Positions 1 through 11,817 of a stretch of 64,000 bases of DNA are shown here, piece after piece (the stretch's first letter is position 1; each line of letters begins with the position of its first letter). The position numbers were made by a program, and so were the translations under genes. This stretch comes from Beta vulgaris subsp. vulgaris (taxonomy: Eukaryota > Streptophyta > Magnoliopsida > Caryophyllales > Amaranthaceae), in contig NC_079202.1 of NCBI RefSeq assembly GCF_026745355.1, forward strand, positions 54,106,709 to 54,170,708. Reading direction: 5' to 3'. The notes under the pieces were generated by a model, which worked only from the letters and a program-made list of their open reading frames with translations, did no database searches and was not told where the DNA came from.

Positions 1-3000
1 CAATTGAAGATTCTCCGACACCCCAACATAAAACTATTGTAAGGATGAACAAGAGGATAGGAGCTAACACATTGATAGAAAAAACTCCTAAGAAATCATC
101 AGTACCATGTCCTATCCAGCTAGGAATATTTCCCTTGATAGAGGGAAATAGTTCTAGTAAAGCAACGGCATAGCTGGCTAAGCTTCTTGCAATACTAGCT
201 GCCCCGATGTGGTAGTCAAGCATCAATTGTGCAAACACCAAGAAAGCAGTGAGCTCATTAAAAGCGGAATACGTATACAGATATGCTCCTCCAACAACAG
301 CAGGAAAACGGGAAGATAGCTCAGCATAACAGAGTGCATTGAGTATGCATGATACTCCAGCAATTATGAAACAGAGTGTCACGGCTGCAATAAAGAATGA
401 ACGATAAGTTTCTGGTTCTAAAAGACATGCGAACCAACTTTTTTCAAATAGTATCACTCGCATAACCCCATGATATGAAAGCTGGGTGAGAACATATTTT
501 CATGTTGTTTAGCAGTTTAGGATATTGTTATAAGTCAAACTCTTTATGCCCTTGCCAATAAGCAGCAAAGTATTTGAATGACTTGAAACTCAAAAAATTG
601 AAGTAATATGCTAAAACAAAGAAGCAATATCAGTCCGACTTGCATCTTCCTTCAAGAGAGAAGAGAAACCGATGATTGACATACCAAGTCTGTAAAACAA
701 GCATCACATAGTTTATACAAGCAATAGATTTGTCGAGAAAATAATTAAGAGAGAGAGAGAGAGCAGAAAAGCAATTTTTGCAACTATGGCAATCTTTCGA
801 CCAACTAGCTATAATATCAGCTGTTTAGGAGCTGTTGTTATTCATACAATGGTGAAAGGGAAAATTTCCATGCAATTCGAAGCCCTTACTGCAGTTTTGT
901 TTAACAAAGTCAGTTAATTGGACAAGCTATTTAAACTTGTTATCAAGATATCTGACATGGTTGTCCTCTGAGCAAATATCATTGATTAGTGAAAAAAGTA
1001 AGGGAAGGACTTAAGCCCGTTGCTCATATCAAATATATTAGATAAAATTAGAGTCCATAGATCCTACGTTCGATAAGGACAAGTTAGGCATGGAAACATT
1101 AATGAATACCCGACACATTTGAGGAAGTGTGTAAAAACCAAATTAAACGCAAAAAGTGGCTAGTTCGGTCGGGTTGGATTCAAGTAATGCTCCTCCTCCA
1201 AAAGATAATCTAAGAGGAAATTGTCCTCCTTATTATCCTTCCCCCTCCAAAGGGTGACAAAGCAAGTTGGTGTAAGTGGGGCTACTTAGAGGCAAAAAGT
1301 CCTTCCAACCAAGATTCATTCCTAACAACCAATAACCTCGATATGGGATCAAACTGATGTACATGATCTTATAGGTGTTCTCCTCTTGAAAGGATGGTGT
1401 ATACTGCTTTTTATCCACTATCCTTTTTTGAGAATTGAGTGGTGTAAAGGCGAGGAGTAATAGAGGGTCCATGAGAAGATGATCCTTTACTACTCTTATT
1501 TGCCTTGTTGAAAAAAGAATTCTTATTGTGCGTATTAGTCATTAAGATCATAGTGTTCCTCCTTGGAAAAGGGAATTGATTCTTGCTTACCATCCAATTG
1601 CATGGGAGTGACTCGCTAAATTTGAGACGTTCACAACTCTCACTTAAAGCGTCCTTTTTTTCCTAATAATGACTTCTAAGGAGAGCCTCCATCAAGATAG
1701 GTTTTTAGAAATAACGGAATGCACCTTCATTGCTCTCATAGAGAAAGGATGATAGAAGTATGAAACACTATTTTCTTCCCTTAAACAAGCTAGTCTAAGT
1801 CAATAAAGAACGCAATTGTTAGGGAAGAATATGGGTTTCCTTAATTGAAAAAAATGCATTTGCAATTCCTTGGAGGTATATGTTGTGGCCACATAAAATG
1901 TCATTGGAAGAGTTATTTTCCCTGCGTCCATGAGATTAAGCAAAAGGAGATTCTTGCATTTCCTATAACAAAAATACTAGCAAAATTCTCCGAATTCTCA
2001 ACCATTTCAGTCCCTTTCTTAGTACTCAGGATATATCCTTGCCTGTTCCTTATTTTTTAGTTCTTCAAAGCTCATCGGACTCACTTCTCAAGATTGTCTT
2101 TTTTTTCTTCTTATCAAATCATGAACTACTTCCCTACTATTGGGTCCAATAACACTGCTTTAACTAAATCCAGATGGGCCTCCTGAACATACTCCAACTG
2201 CAGACACTAATATTCTTGTATACAGAGCCTTGGCATTCCTTCCCTCAAAATTTATGACCAAAAATAGAACATCTAACAAGATTCCAAAATGTCCTACTTC
2301 CTCTTCTGGAGTTGATACAGAACAAATACATTATGTGTACCTTATGTCTAACCAATGTATAATCATGTGTTCCCTCCTTATACAATGGATTGCCTTGAGC
2401 ACTTGACCTTAAATGAGCAACTTCATCACGACCCCTAAATTTAAAAACAAAATTAATCAACCCTTCGTAATTCTTATCCTCCTCACCAAGATATCAATAA
2501 GATCAGCTAAAGGATAACAACAGTCTATCATATAAGGCTACTCCAAGACCCGCTAATCACACACAAAAAAAGACCCTCCACCGATTTCTACAGGAGAAGA
2601 ATAGTCCACAGATAGCCATGAGAAGATGGAAGCATCAGGATCAAATACCTAAAATAGGCTGAAAAGAGACAAAATTAAGCCTCACACACAACTTTCCTGA
2701 AACCTGGGCTGGGAGTTCAATTCTGTCCAACAACCAATAAGTCATACCACTCACACAAGTAGTTTCTAACACAACTTGGCAACTATAGCAAGGATGAACT
2801 TTATGAAAAAAGTTTCAGATAATTCTATTGCAATTCCACTGATCATGATGTTTGTAATGATAAAAATGAAAATTCACCATTAAAGTAAGATTTAACATCA
2901 TAATTCATACATGTGAATGAAATTACTTTTGTTGCTCTACAGCATATGGATGATTTCATAGATAATAGACAGCATTTCATATAACGGCTATATCATCCTT

Positions 3001-4969
3001 AGATATAAGGCATATAAGTTTTTTTTTTTTTTGGGTGTTAAAAAGCAACTATCGCAATAATATAGACGAAATTCAATACCACACCTGTAAGGGTGTGTTT
3101 GGTTTATATCATTTTGGTATGAGGTATGGGTTTAGAATGAGCCAAACCCATACATAGTGTTTGTTTAATAATTTTAGGGGGCGTTTGGTTCGTAGGTTGG
3201 TATGGGTTTGGAATCAGGAATCAGATTAGAGTGGTATGGGGTTGGAACTTGATTCCTAATACCATGTGTTTAGTTCAGTTCTGGAATCAAAATTATCCCC
3301 ATACCTAGTGTTTGGTTAATTTTCTCTGGAATCAGGAATGAAATTAATATTATTTTATTTTGTCTTATGTCTTATTTTAAATAATTCAACCGTGATACTA
3401 TAAAGCAATTTTAATGATTTTTTCTGTATTTCATCACATAAATACATAATTATAAGTAGTTGTAAGTATTAACTTTAATGAATTAACGAGGATAAGAATA
3501 AATCTGAAATTCTACAAGACTAATAGTCATATATTACTAAATCATCTACTTAGAATTGCCACATAATATATATGCACTTATTATTCTGTCAAAAAAAAAA
3601 CATAACACTATTATCACCAACAAATAATATAGAGCACTTATTATTCTGTCAAAAAAAAACATAGCACTATTATCACCAACAAATAATATAAATCACTTAC
3701 TATTCTGTAAAAAGAAAAATAACACCAATATTAAGAACCTAACACACAAGAACTTCAATATATTGTGGAGTAATACACGCAAACTTTCTTTAGATAGAAG
3801 CTCATGATTAATCTAGCAGGAGAATCAATGAGCATACAAAAAATACAGAACAAGATGCTAAAGGGCTAAAGGAAAATTTATTGACAAAAACATGCACAAA
3901 GCACAATATTACAAAATTAACAAACGTGAGAGCAATTATCTTGTTGTATCAAAATTAATGAAGAAGGAAGTATCGATATGTTTAGGGTGGGTTAAAACAA
4001 ATATCTTGGTGTAATTGACACACAAGCAAATTAAGAACTAAAAGACAAAAAAAAAAATTGCAGTAGAAGAAAGTAGAGAAAAACATGGAGTACCTGGCTT
4101 CGGCAGGCAGTAGTATCACAAGGAAGAAGATGAGCGTTTTTTATTTTTGTGCAACAAGATGTTTTATCTTAAATAATTTGATACCTAGGGTTGGAATGAG
4201 CCAAAACCCCACCTCCCCATGGGTTTCTCAACCCCATACCTCATGGGTTTAAGGTATTGGTTTTAAAATCAAAATTTTACTAACCAAACACTAGGTATGG
4301 GTTTAGCCCATTCCAACCCCATACCTCATACCTATATTTTGTGAACCAAACGCCCCCTTATAAGGGGAGGTGGGTTTGGCTCATATCAATACCTCTAGGT
4401 GTTAAATACAAGAAAAAATTTCATTCCCAAATAAAACCAAACACATGGTATCAGGTATCAAGTTCCAAACCTATACCACCTTGATTTCATTCCTGATTCC
4501 AAACCCATACCACTATGTGAACCAAACGCACCCTAAGATTTTTTTAGTTAGTATCCATAAATTAAACAGCAAGACATAAATCATCAGCCAAAACAGATAA
4601 TAAAATGAGATTGACCCACTTAATTAAACACCAGAAGAAACAAAATTAAACCATAATCTACACCAAATCAAACTGAAATTAAACAACCAAAAAGTAGTTT
4701 ATACCTGGGCCAGCATCACGAGCAACAGTACCAGTAACAACAAAAATTCCGGCACCAATAGAAGCGCCAATACCAATGAGAACAAGCTCAAAAAGGCCCA
4801 ACCGTCGAACAAGTCCGTCGCCGGAATTTGTACGGACGTCGGAAAAATTGGGTTCAATGGGTTTAGTCCGGCGAGCCGATTCCCAGAAATGCGAAAACCA
4901 AGATGGAGAAGAAGATGAAGATGATGGTGAAATTCCAGTATTGATGTTCTTCCCCTTACTAAAAGTCAT
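1..4969 (-). CDS. CAT9: Cationic amino acid transporter, CAT9-like (5' part; continues past the left edge)
   Basis: Likely a membrane importer of basic or neutral amino acids of the plant CAT family (APC superfamily). Exon 1 is 4705-4969 and opens with ATG at 4967-4969. It encodes a Ser-rich N-terminus followed by GLVRRLGLFELVLIGIGAS, the start of TM1, and ends in ...ARDAGP plus one base. The donor CAG|GTATAA lies at 4704/4703. Exon 2 starts at 384 after TTGCAG and stays open to position 1. It reads VTLCFIIAGVSCILNALCYA, then SSRFPAVVGGAYLYTYSAFN, LMLDYHIGAASIARSLASYA and ILTIVLCWGVGESS. The phase-1 junction fits the family. The LDYHIGAASIARSLASY stretch is what suggests CAT9 rather than other CATs; this rests on memory of the family, not a search. 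The 4.3-kb intron holds nested TIR elements. The C-terminal transmembrane segments lie outside the window, so completeness cannot be judged. Confidence 0.85.
3091..4533. mobile_element. PIF/Harbinger-like MITE (outer element of a nest)
   Basis: The terminal inverted repeats are GGGTGTGTTTGGTT at the left and AACCAAACGCACCC at the right. They are flanked by direct TAA (3088-3090 and 4534-4536), the 3-bp target duplication typical of PIF/Harbinger. Without the inner insertion the element is about 260 bp. It lies in the first intron of the CAT9-like gene. Confidence 0.7.
3177..4357. mobile_element. PIF/Harbinger-like element inserted inside the outer MITE
   Basis: The termini GGGGGCGTTTGGTTC and GAACCAAACGCCCCC are exact inverted repeats. 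They are flanked by TTA on both sides (3174-3176 and 4358-4360). The subterminal sequence is rich in ggtatgggttt and its complement. No transposase frame is visible, so it is non-autonomous. It splits the outer element and is therefore the younger insertion. Confidence 0.75.
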
Positions 4970-5769
4970 TGTTATTGTTGATCAAATTTTCTGGGTTTTG
5001 TACTTTAATGGTGGAAAAAGTGAAGTAGTGGGAGTGTGATGATTTATAGTGATAACTGTGTTGGTGGTTTCTGTGTTAGCATATGTGTTTTGAGGTATTG
5101 ATTAATTTGGGGAATTGATTAGTTGGATTTCTTTGGGATTGGATGATGGAAGATGATGGTTGTTGAATCTAGACACTAATTCATTGAAAATTCTAAAGGG
5201 GTCATTTCTGAAGAGTTTGTCTAGGCAACCAACCATTTGAGTCTCTTAGGAAACTCAAATAGGGGCATTTTGGTCATTTTAAGCTTTGGAAATTTCACAC
5301 GCGTGTTGTTTAGTACCAATGCTAGGTTAGATTGATACCATTGTCCGAAAATTTTGATACCAAAGTAAGGTTGCTTGGTACCATTCCTGATAACAATGTG
5401 ATACCAATATCAGGTTATAATGGTACCAATGTGTAACTTTTTGAGTGTTTGAGTCTTTTTTGGACTCAAACAGTTGGTTACCAAGGCTTTCTCCATTTCT
5501 GAAAATCGTCTGTTAAACGAGGAAAGAATTTTTGCAACTTGATTTTGGTTGGTTCAACTTTCAGTTTTTTTTATTACGTGGAAATCACGTTGGTAAGTTA
5601 CCCAAAATTTTTGTGTGAGTGTGTATTTTGATTTCATTTCACTCAATTTTAGACTTTAGTCAAAAATTTTGAGTTTTCTTATTTACCACCCGTATGGCTG
5701 TATTTATTAAATGGTGCTCGTATATTTATATATATCTTCTAGTTTTGATTTTTTTTTACCTCAAAAATA

Positions 5770-6291
5770 CTTCTTCCGTCTTTAAATAGAGTGTTCATTT
5801 CCTTTGGGCACAAGTATTAAAAATAAATCATGTGTAAGACACTAGTTGTATTAAATCATAATTTAATACTTCATCCGTTTTCTTTTAGATGTTATACTTT
5901 TCAAATCACGGACTCCTTGGTAATTTTTGGAGAGGGGAGAGATAGAGATAATGAAAAACAAAAGGGTCCCATGTGAACATGTGATAGGAGAGAGATAGAG
6001 AGAAGTTATTACCCAAAATAAAAGTGTAACATCTAATATAAAACTTCCTAAAATAGAAAGTGTAATATCTAAAAAAACGGAGGGAGTATAGAAATTGGTA
6101 CACTTTTTATGAATTGTTTATTAAGGAGAGAGAATGTGGGCTATAAGGAAAAGGGGTGATATAATAAAAGTTGAAAGCAAAATTATATTTTAATTGGTGG
6201 ACCCATACCAGGTAAGAAATAAAGGAAATAGGAAATATATTTGGGACAAATATAAATGGAAAATTGACATTGTATATAGGAAAGGAGAGAG
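5770..6291. mobile_element. Stowaway-like MITE, outer copy (degenerate)
   Basis: The left end CTTCTTCCGTCTTTAAATAG follows TA (5768-5769). The right end ...GGAAAGGAGAGAG precedes TA (6292-6293). The ends resemble the common Stowaway terminus CTCCCTCCGTCC with substitutions. A second Stowaway lies inside. Confidence 0.5.
5869..6086. mobile_element. Stowaway-like MITE, inner copy
   Basis: The left end CTTCATCCGTTTTCTTTTAG and right end CTAAAAAAACGGAGGGAG form a terminal inverted repeat flanked by TA dinucleotides (5867-5868 and 6087-6088). Length is 218 bp with no coding capacity. The internal arms (aagtgtaacatct/agatgttatactt) are also complementary, so the element can fold into a hairpin. 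Confidence 0.7.
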
Positions 6292-7043
6292 TATGAAACT
6301 TTCAGGATTTTTTTAGCAGGAACAAAACCAATTTCAATCTCCACCATGGTGGGTGAAACCGAAAAAATGGTCAGTTCAAACGAAATTTCGATTTGGTTCC
6401 ATGCCAATAGTGAAAAAAAGAAATTTGGGAAGAAAATGGTATGTTGTGAGAAGGAAGAAGAAGAAAGGAGGAGAAGCGATAGTGTTGGGCTCCAGCGAAG
6501 GGCAAGGAAGGAGAATAAGGAAGGAGGAGGAGGAGGAAGAAGAAGAAAGGAGGGGATGGCGGGAGGTGTTGCAGGGGTGGGGGTGGTTGGGGATTCTAGT
6601 AGATTCTAGTTTGAATCGGAAATAATTTTTAGAATCGAATCGTAAAATCGAATCCTAGACTTGTAAGATTCTACAAACACGTATAATCTAGATATTGCAC
6701 TAATTTTTCATTGAATGTGCTAAAATTATAAGTAAAAAAACCAAAAAAAATGGAAAAAATAGTTGTTTACCCAATATATTGGCAATAACTGACAATATAT
6801 ATCTATTATTTACTTTGTTAGCATGATTTCAATTTGCGAAGTTTTCGCTAGTCAAAAGAAATGTATAGAATCGTGAATCGAATCGTTTACCATATTTTGA
6901 ATCGTAAAATCGTAAGATTTTAAGATTTGAATCGCGATTTTGATAACTTTGCTATCATGGATGTACATCGGTGGAGGTGGTTGGGTTGTGGGAGTGGTTG
7001 GGTTGTGCACCGATAGGGTTGGTTGGGTTGTGGGAGTGGTTGA

Positions 7044-7250
7044 GGTTGTACAGGGGTGGGGGACTGTGCACGGGGATGGGGTGGTATGGGGTGGGGGTAT
7101 GGCAGGGCTAGGGGTTGTACAAGGGTGGGGGACGTGCACGGGGATAGGGTGGTGTGGGGGTGGGGGTATTGTAGGGATAGGGGTTGTACAAAGGTGGGGG
7201 ACGTGCACGGGGATGGGATGGTGTGGGGTGGGGGTATTGCAGGGGTAGGG
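7044..7250. repeat. G-rich minisatellite, 69-bp unit, about 3 copies
   Basis: Units starting at ggttgtac (7044, 7113 and 7182) recur every 69 bp. Each contains gggtgggggac, gtgcacggggat and gtgggggtat. Shorter GGTTG/GGGTGG-rich sequence extends the low-complexity zone to about 6960-7450. Long open frames on both strands here come from the skewed composition and are not genes. Confidence 0.8.
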
Positions 7251-10200
7251 TTTGCTGCAGGGGCTAGGGATTGTTGGAGGTGGGGTTGTACATAGAGCAA
7301 GTGTTGGAGAGTAGGGGTGGGGGTGGGTTGTGCAGAGGTGGGGGACTGTGCAGAAGCATGAGATGGGTGGGGGCAGTTGCGGGTGAGGAATGGCTGCAGG
7401 GGGTTGAGTTGGGAACGGTGGTGGCTGTGGTGGTTGGGGAGTGGTGGTGACAATGGTGGTTATGATATGTTAGAAAAAAGGAAGAAGAAGTACATGAGGG
7501 AGAATACGTTTAGTAGTATGAACAAATTATTTTTAGAAAAAAGGTCCAAGCATGTCAAAATCACATCGTGGGCGGATATACCATGTTGGGTCATTCAATG
7601 TGGTATGTGTATGGTGGTGACAGTTCAGACGGTGGGGTGTGTCTATTGGCAGTGGTGCTTGTTGAAATAGCCTTCCTGAATAAGTGGAATATTAGAATTA
7701 ATAAACGTTCTCAAGGTTATTAAATGTACAATATCAAGTAATAGGATTAAGATTTGTTTTACATTATTAGTTACAAGTATGCATTATTAAATAGTTTATG
7801 TATAGAATTCACGAATAACGGGTTAGTAAGAAATGATTTAAATAAAATAAAAGAGATGGATCCAAGAGGAGAAAAGGAATTGGGTATGAATATGGGCTTA
7901 TTGGGAGTTTATGTTTAAATTTTCAAGTGGATATCCAATCCTTAAGTGGGTAAACAAAGGTAAAACATTAAATGGGGACTGTTCAGAAATTTCTGAACAC
8001 ACCTTTATGGGAATTAGAGATTTGAACCTTGTAAATTCCGTCAAAGCTTAAAATAATTACATGAGGGTGTCTTAAATACATAAGGGAACTTAGGGTAGAA
8101 ATTTCATTCCATTTAGAGTGAAAACCAGAAAGACCCAGAGATTTCTTTCCTCTCTCTCTTACTCGTCTGTTCTGGTTTTTAGGAACCAGTTTTGGTTCTT
8201 GTCTCCCTCTCCTAAATTGCTGCATAAAACTCTTCAAAATTACATGCAAGTTGATATCTAGTTATTTCAGTTGATAATAGGTATTGGGAAGAAAAATTTT
8301 CAAGCCAAAGGTCCAAGGAGATTAATCAAAGTCAAGGGAAGAAAAAGGTAGGTGAGGTAAGTAATGTATGGTTGAAAAATTGATTCTTTGGGTTGATTTT
8401 TGAGAGTATTCTTGTGAGTTATTGATGATATATCATTTTGGATATAGGTACTAAGAAGTTCAGTAGAGAATCAAGATTTCAAGGAGGTTTAGGAGTGAAA
8501 AAACTAGCAAGCAAGCAAGGTACACAAGCATTACACTAAAAGACTTAATTTTGGTTAAAAATTTCTGTAAATTGTTTGTGTGTGATTATTGCTACGAAAT
8601 TGTTGTGTGCATGTGGATTTATGATGAATATATATTTGGATAATTATTGTTTTTGGTGACTAATCAAGTGCATGTGAAGTTTCCCACTAGTTTTATGCTT
8701 AGTTTGTCACAAAAACATGATTTTTGAACATTATAATTCATGGATATGTATCTAGTTGTTTTGTATGAAGTTTCTAATAAAATTATACATAATATGGCAG
8801 TAGCTATGCTATAGTTAATTATAAGAATTAGTAGATACAAGTACCTAAGAACTAAAATTGAGTTGAGTACCAAATTGTGACTATCGTTACTAGATTTTTG
8901 AGATTAAATTTTGTCTAAAGTGATAAGAACTTTATTAAGAAGAATTTTTGAGTAATTTAACATAAAGGGACAGTAGCTTAATATACTAGTATGGGAGTCA
9001 AAATTATTGAATCATGATGATTAAGCACTTTTAACGATTAAATTATATTTTTATCGGAAAAGAAACAAAAATGGATTGTTTTGATTTCAAGGTCTATTTA
9101 TTAATGTAATAATACTATCAAAGTAATATTTAGATACATAAGACCCTACTAATAATAGGTGCTTCTCGAGGAATAGTTTTGAATAACAATCTTAAACTAT
9201 ACTTTTGAATTTCATAATTTCACATAAAACTTTGTATAGTTTACTTTACCTTAAGAAAAGGAACTCTTGATGAATAATACTCAACCTTCACTTACTTAAT
9301 CATTTTCTTTGAAAATCAATAGTTTACAATTAGGTATCCATAGTGTTTTCGAAGAAAGAACTATTTTTATTTTCCCTCTCTAGTATATAACGTTTCCTTA
9401 AAGCCTGAAATCAAATAAATTATTGTAATAAAGATTCTTTTATTCTCTTAGTGGGGATTTCACATGATGAGATTAGTTCTAAAAAGTCTTTGTTAAAGAA
9501 TGATTTTCATCATTTCTCTAAATAAGTTTTGTTTCGTTTATTAACTGTATAAGAACGATGATTTCTATTTTGTATATATGAATCGATTGGGGAAAGAAGC
9601 TGCTTAGCGGTGATGTTTGTTTATGTGAATGATAAGGACTATGAATATGTATTGGGACATGTCCTGAAAGTCTTGCAAGCAGAAATGATAAGAGAAGGGA
9701 GACATCCCTCATCAGTTAGACACAATTATATCTCTCTAATCAGGTTCTCTTTCCCTAATCAAAATTATGTGGGTCTAAAGTAGATCGTATATCTATTTAT
9801 ATCTATTCCCAACCATTTGTATATTTGTGTAAGTCAATTTGAATAAGATTTGAAACTGTTTGGTAAGATCTTTAGTAATGGTAATAAGGAAGCAAATTTA
9901 TCACTGTTATGGAAAGACACGTTTTATTTTTCCATTTCTTTTGTGATAAGTGGAGCTTGTGTACCAGCCTTGCTGATTGAGTATATTGTGGAATGTTTTG
10001 CTATGGTTGGGGGACAGAGTCCCCTAATTTGCAGGAATAGAAAGAAAATGTGGGAAGGATTTCTTACTTGGGTATGCGTGTGATTCAAGTAGTTAAAAAA
10101 TGAAGCATGGAAGCTGGACTTTTGAGTTATTTTGTTTTTATAAATAGTTTGCTTATTATTGGGTTATGTAAATTTCTTAAATTGGATTTAGTTATCTCTC

Positions 10201-11817
10201 AGATTAGGATGTAATAGTTGGTAGTTATTTTCTTTTGCTAATTATCAAGTAAGTTAATTATGATATCATTAAGCTACCCCCTTGGTGTTTGGAGGTAGTT
10301 TCAGTAACACCACTCTGGTTAGATGCTTAACTCATGTTCAACTAAGGGTTTATGAGCGGAATTATGAACGGGTTAAGCAACTAAACGAGTGGGTTGTTAC
10401 ACTTGTGGCTGAGGAAAGTGGAAGGGAGTATAAGTTGCCGAAAAAAAGTGAAAATATAGGCGACACTTGGAGAATTGAAGGTAACATTTAGTTGCTCATA
10501 TATATTTAGACTGTTCTCATCCGGATAAACTAGTAATCTGTTAGTGAAACATAAACAATGAAGTCCAAGGCCATGTTGGCTATTGCAGTTCTTAATAATA
10601 TTTGTGTCAAACACTATCAAGCTTTAAACACGAGTTATGTACTTTAAAACGATCCTTGTTATGTGGTGACATTATTTTTGTTATCGTCTACAATTTGATG
10701 ACTCATAAGGACTGCCTATGAGTCCATGACGACTTATGAGTCCATGACGACGCATAGAGTACAACTAAATAGTGTATTCATATCAAATAGACGAACACCA
10801 TTTGCTCATATCTCTAAATCCAAAAGATTTGTAGATATTGCTAAAGTCATACTCATTTGTTCTTCACACACATACATTAGATGTTATATTATAGGTTATG
10901 TTTGCGTTAATGATAATATACAATTGACTTACAAGTGTCTTATATAACTTTTCAGTTGGAAGTTTCTTATATAACGTGGATGTATTGTATGATTTCATGC
11001 TTCAAGCGCATAGTCCATTAATGTCTTTAAACATCGAGTACGCACATATTATTCATATTTGCATTAGAGATAATGACGCATGCAACTCAATACACCAAAA
11101 CTTGCCAAAAAATGGTAGTGTCAAATGTTGAATTTTGCTATTAAAGCATACTTTGCCGAAGCATGTGCTAGCCTATAAGACACGCTCATGCAAGTGATAG
11201 ACGGATGCATGAGGTACGTGAAGGTGGTGCATGTGCCTGAATCACCAACAAAGAACACACAACTACCACGGTACCACTTGTAGTACATTCATACGTATCT
11301 TGACACACATTATATGGAGATAAATACATGTGTAACTCAATATAAGCCAAAACCCCAACTAAACAAAGTCCGATATTTAAACCCCACACAGAAAAATCTA
11401 TTAAAACTCTATATTGCCATCTTACATTCTAAAGGGCCAAACCCAAACAAAAACCACATACTCCACAAGCATGTAATTGACACAATTGGATTTGGGCTAC
11501 TATGTACTTACATTTGTTATTTGTATGCCCTCCTAACTCCTTGAATCCTAGAAAATTTAGGTGAATAAGCAAATTAGCCTTTTGCAAATTTGCATCTCTC
11601 CTCACATCACATTTCACAATTCACATGTCTTGATGTCCTCCTCTCTCTCTATAGTCTCTACCCTTTCCCTTTCTACTCACCTCCACCTTGTACCTTCTTT
11701 GAGTTGTTGCTGAAATTCTGATTGAACCCTCAAAAACCCAGAAAAGTATTTCATGATATACAAGTATAAAACAAAACCCATCAATTAAAATTGATTCTTG
11801 TGGTATTGTATAATAGT

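Larger units (their letters stand above)
385..4704 (-). other. CAT9-like intron 1 (4.3 kb)
   Basis: This intron runs from donor GTATAA (4704) to acceptor TTGCAG (385). Apart from the nested TIR elements at 3091-4533 I see no recognisable gene in it. Short open frames around 1233-2460 have no family resemblance I can name. Two direct copies of a stretch containing cttattattctgtcaaaa (about 3575-3600 and 3636-3660), with a third weaker copy following, form a local AT-rich repeat. Confidence 0.7.
4970..11817. other. Intergenic region between CAT9-like and ARABIDILLO genes
   Basis: It should hold the two divergently oriented promoters: CAT9 reads leftward from 4969 and ARABIDILLO rightward from 11818. 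A pyrimidine-rich stretch with tctctctct at 11641-11680 lies shortly upstream of the ARABIDILLO ATG and may be 5' UTR. I see the Stowaway nest, a G-rich minisatellite and short direct repeats (atgagtccatgacgac, about 10718-10750). Nothing between 7.7 and 11.3 kb was recognisable as a gene. Confidence 0.6.

Noticed and set aside
6346..7453. Long open frames on both strands (Gly/Trp-rich plus frames, Pro/Thr-rich minus frames)
   Set aside because: They overlap a G-rich minisatellite and low-complexity sequence; codon content follows composition and no domain is visible.
7660..9725. Possible solo LTR beginning TGTTGA
   Set aside because: No matching terminal CA with target duplication, and no primer-binding site or polypurine tract, could be identified.
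10282..10491. A 69-codon plus-strand frame as a small gene
   Set aside because: No recognisable motif, and no splice partners or neighbouring exons were found.
11791..11817. Upstream in-frame extension of ARABIDILLO and of other genes beginning at TTG
   Set aside because: The in-frame codon is TTG, not ATG. The ATG at 11818 gives MSRRVRRK, the family's start. The same reasoning moved the SUVH start from 37187 to 37145 and the TYW1 start from 52569 to 52575.
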